A stretch of DNA of 64,000 bases from Patella vulgata (lineage: Eukaryota > Mollusca > Gastropoda > Patellidae), in the NCBI RefSeq assembly GCF_932274485.2, contig NC_065879.2, positions 16,356,591 to 16,420,590 on the forward strand, given 5' to 3'. The translations under genes and the position numbers were made by a program. Shown here piece by piece: positions 63,842-64,000 of this stretch. Every line of letters starts with the position of its first letter. Position 1 is the stretch's first letter. Under the pieces are notes generated by a model. That model was given only the letters and a program-made list of their open reading frames with translations, was not told the origin of the DNA and ran no database searches.

Positions 63842-64000
63842 GTAAGTTCTAGTGTAGCACTTTAGTCCTTAAGACAATATTGGTTCTTTGAAAAATTGTT
63901 GCTTCACTCTGTCTATAGAGTCAAATCACACATACTTAATGAACAGGAATATATATTTTATGCTTCAAATTCTATCTGTTTATTGACCTTTGGTTGGTAT

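Noticed and set aside
1-64000. CRISPR array or prokaryotic operon
   Set aside because: The tandem repeats have no regular unique spacers, and the genes are spliced and eukaryotic.

Overview
This is eukaryotic nuclear DNA. It is AT-rich, has spliced genes with GT/AG introns, and is crowded with tRNA-derived SINEs, MITEs and minisatellites. The gene content points to a marine mollusc, most likely a gastropod: secreted thrombospondin/chitin-binding proteins, a DUF1647-like Golgi glycosyltransferase, and cap methyltransferase CMTR2. The organism is inferred; nothing in the sequence names it. There is no rRNA gene, CRISPR array or bacterial-style operon.

Five protein-coding loci can be supported. 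(1) 155-2910 (+) is the 3' part of a secreted protein with two TSP1 domains and two chitin-binding domains. (2) 12741-17550 (+) is a complete six-exon paralogue of the same gene; three exons of 32, 192 and 192 bp match exactly in length and phase, so the two are a tandem duplication. (3) 25609-26817 (+) is an intronless 402-residue protein with a C-terminal class I SAM-dependent methyltransferase domain. (4) 45592-35625 (-) is a five-exon, 365-residue type II membrane protein resembling a Golgi glycosyltransferase; its real first exon lies in a frame hidden under a longer spurious ORF. (5) 55848-63841 (+) is the first seven coding exons of CMTR2, running off the right edge. The five loci do not form a common pathway; only the two TSP1/chitin-binding genes are related.

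Between the genes, 3-12 kb is rearranged repeat DNA: a 2.37-kb tandem duplication, a fold-back element nested in a MITE, and a 260-bp tandem duplication inside a SINE. The 18-25 kb part holds a 157-bp repeat, a 40-bp minisatellite and SINEs. The 27-35 kb part holds a Tc1-like relic, a hAT MITE with 8-bp target duplications and a run of SINEs. The introns of the minus-strand gene hold SINEs, a possible solo LTR, a MULE-like element with a FLYWCH-like relic, and a 647-bp tandem duplication. The 46-55 kb part holds a small Helitron, a Penelope-like fragment, several hairpins and a 2.6-kb fold-back element with arms of about 700 bp. CMTR2 introns carry hAT-like and pogo-like elements and a 45-bp minisatellite.

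Two SINE families dominate. Family A (about 20 copies) has a tRNA-like head, a core with CCTCCGGTTTCCTCCCAC and a (TC)n tail. Family B has a different tRNA-like head and a tail ending in GACGTTAAACCCCATTTCA. A third recurrent family, MITE-C (about 390 bp, TIR near ATACATTATGCAAGAG, TTAA-like flanks), has about a dozen copies. All names come from reading the sequence; no database search was possible.
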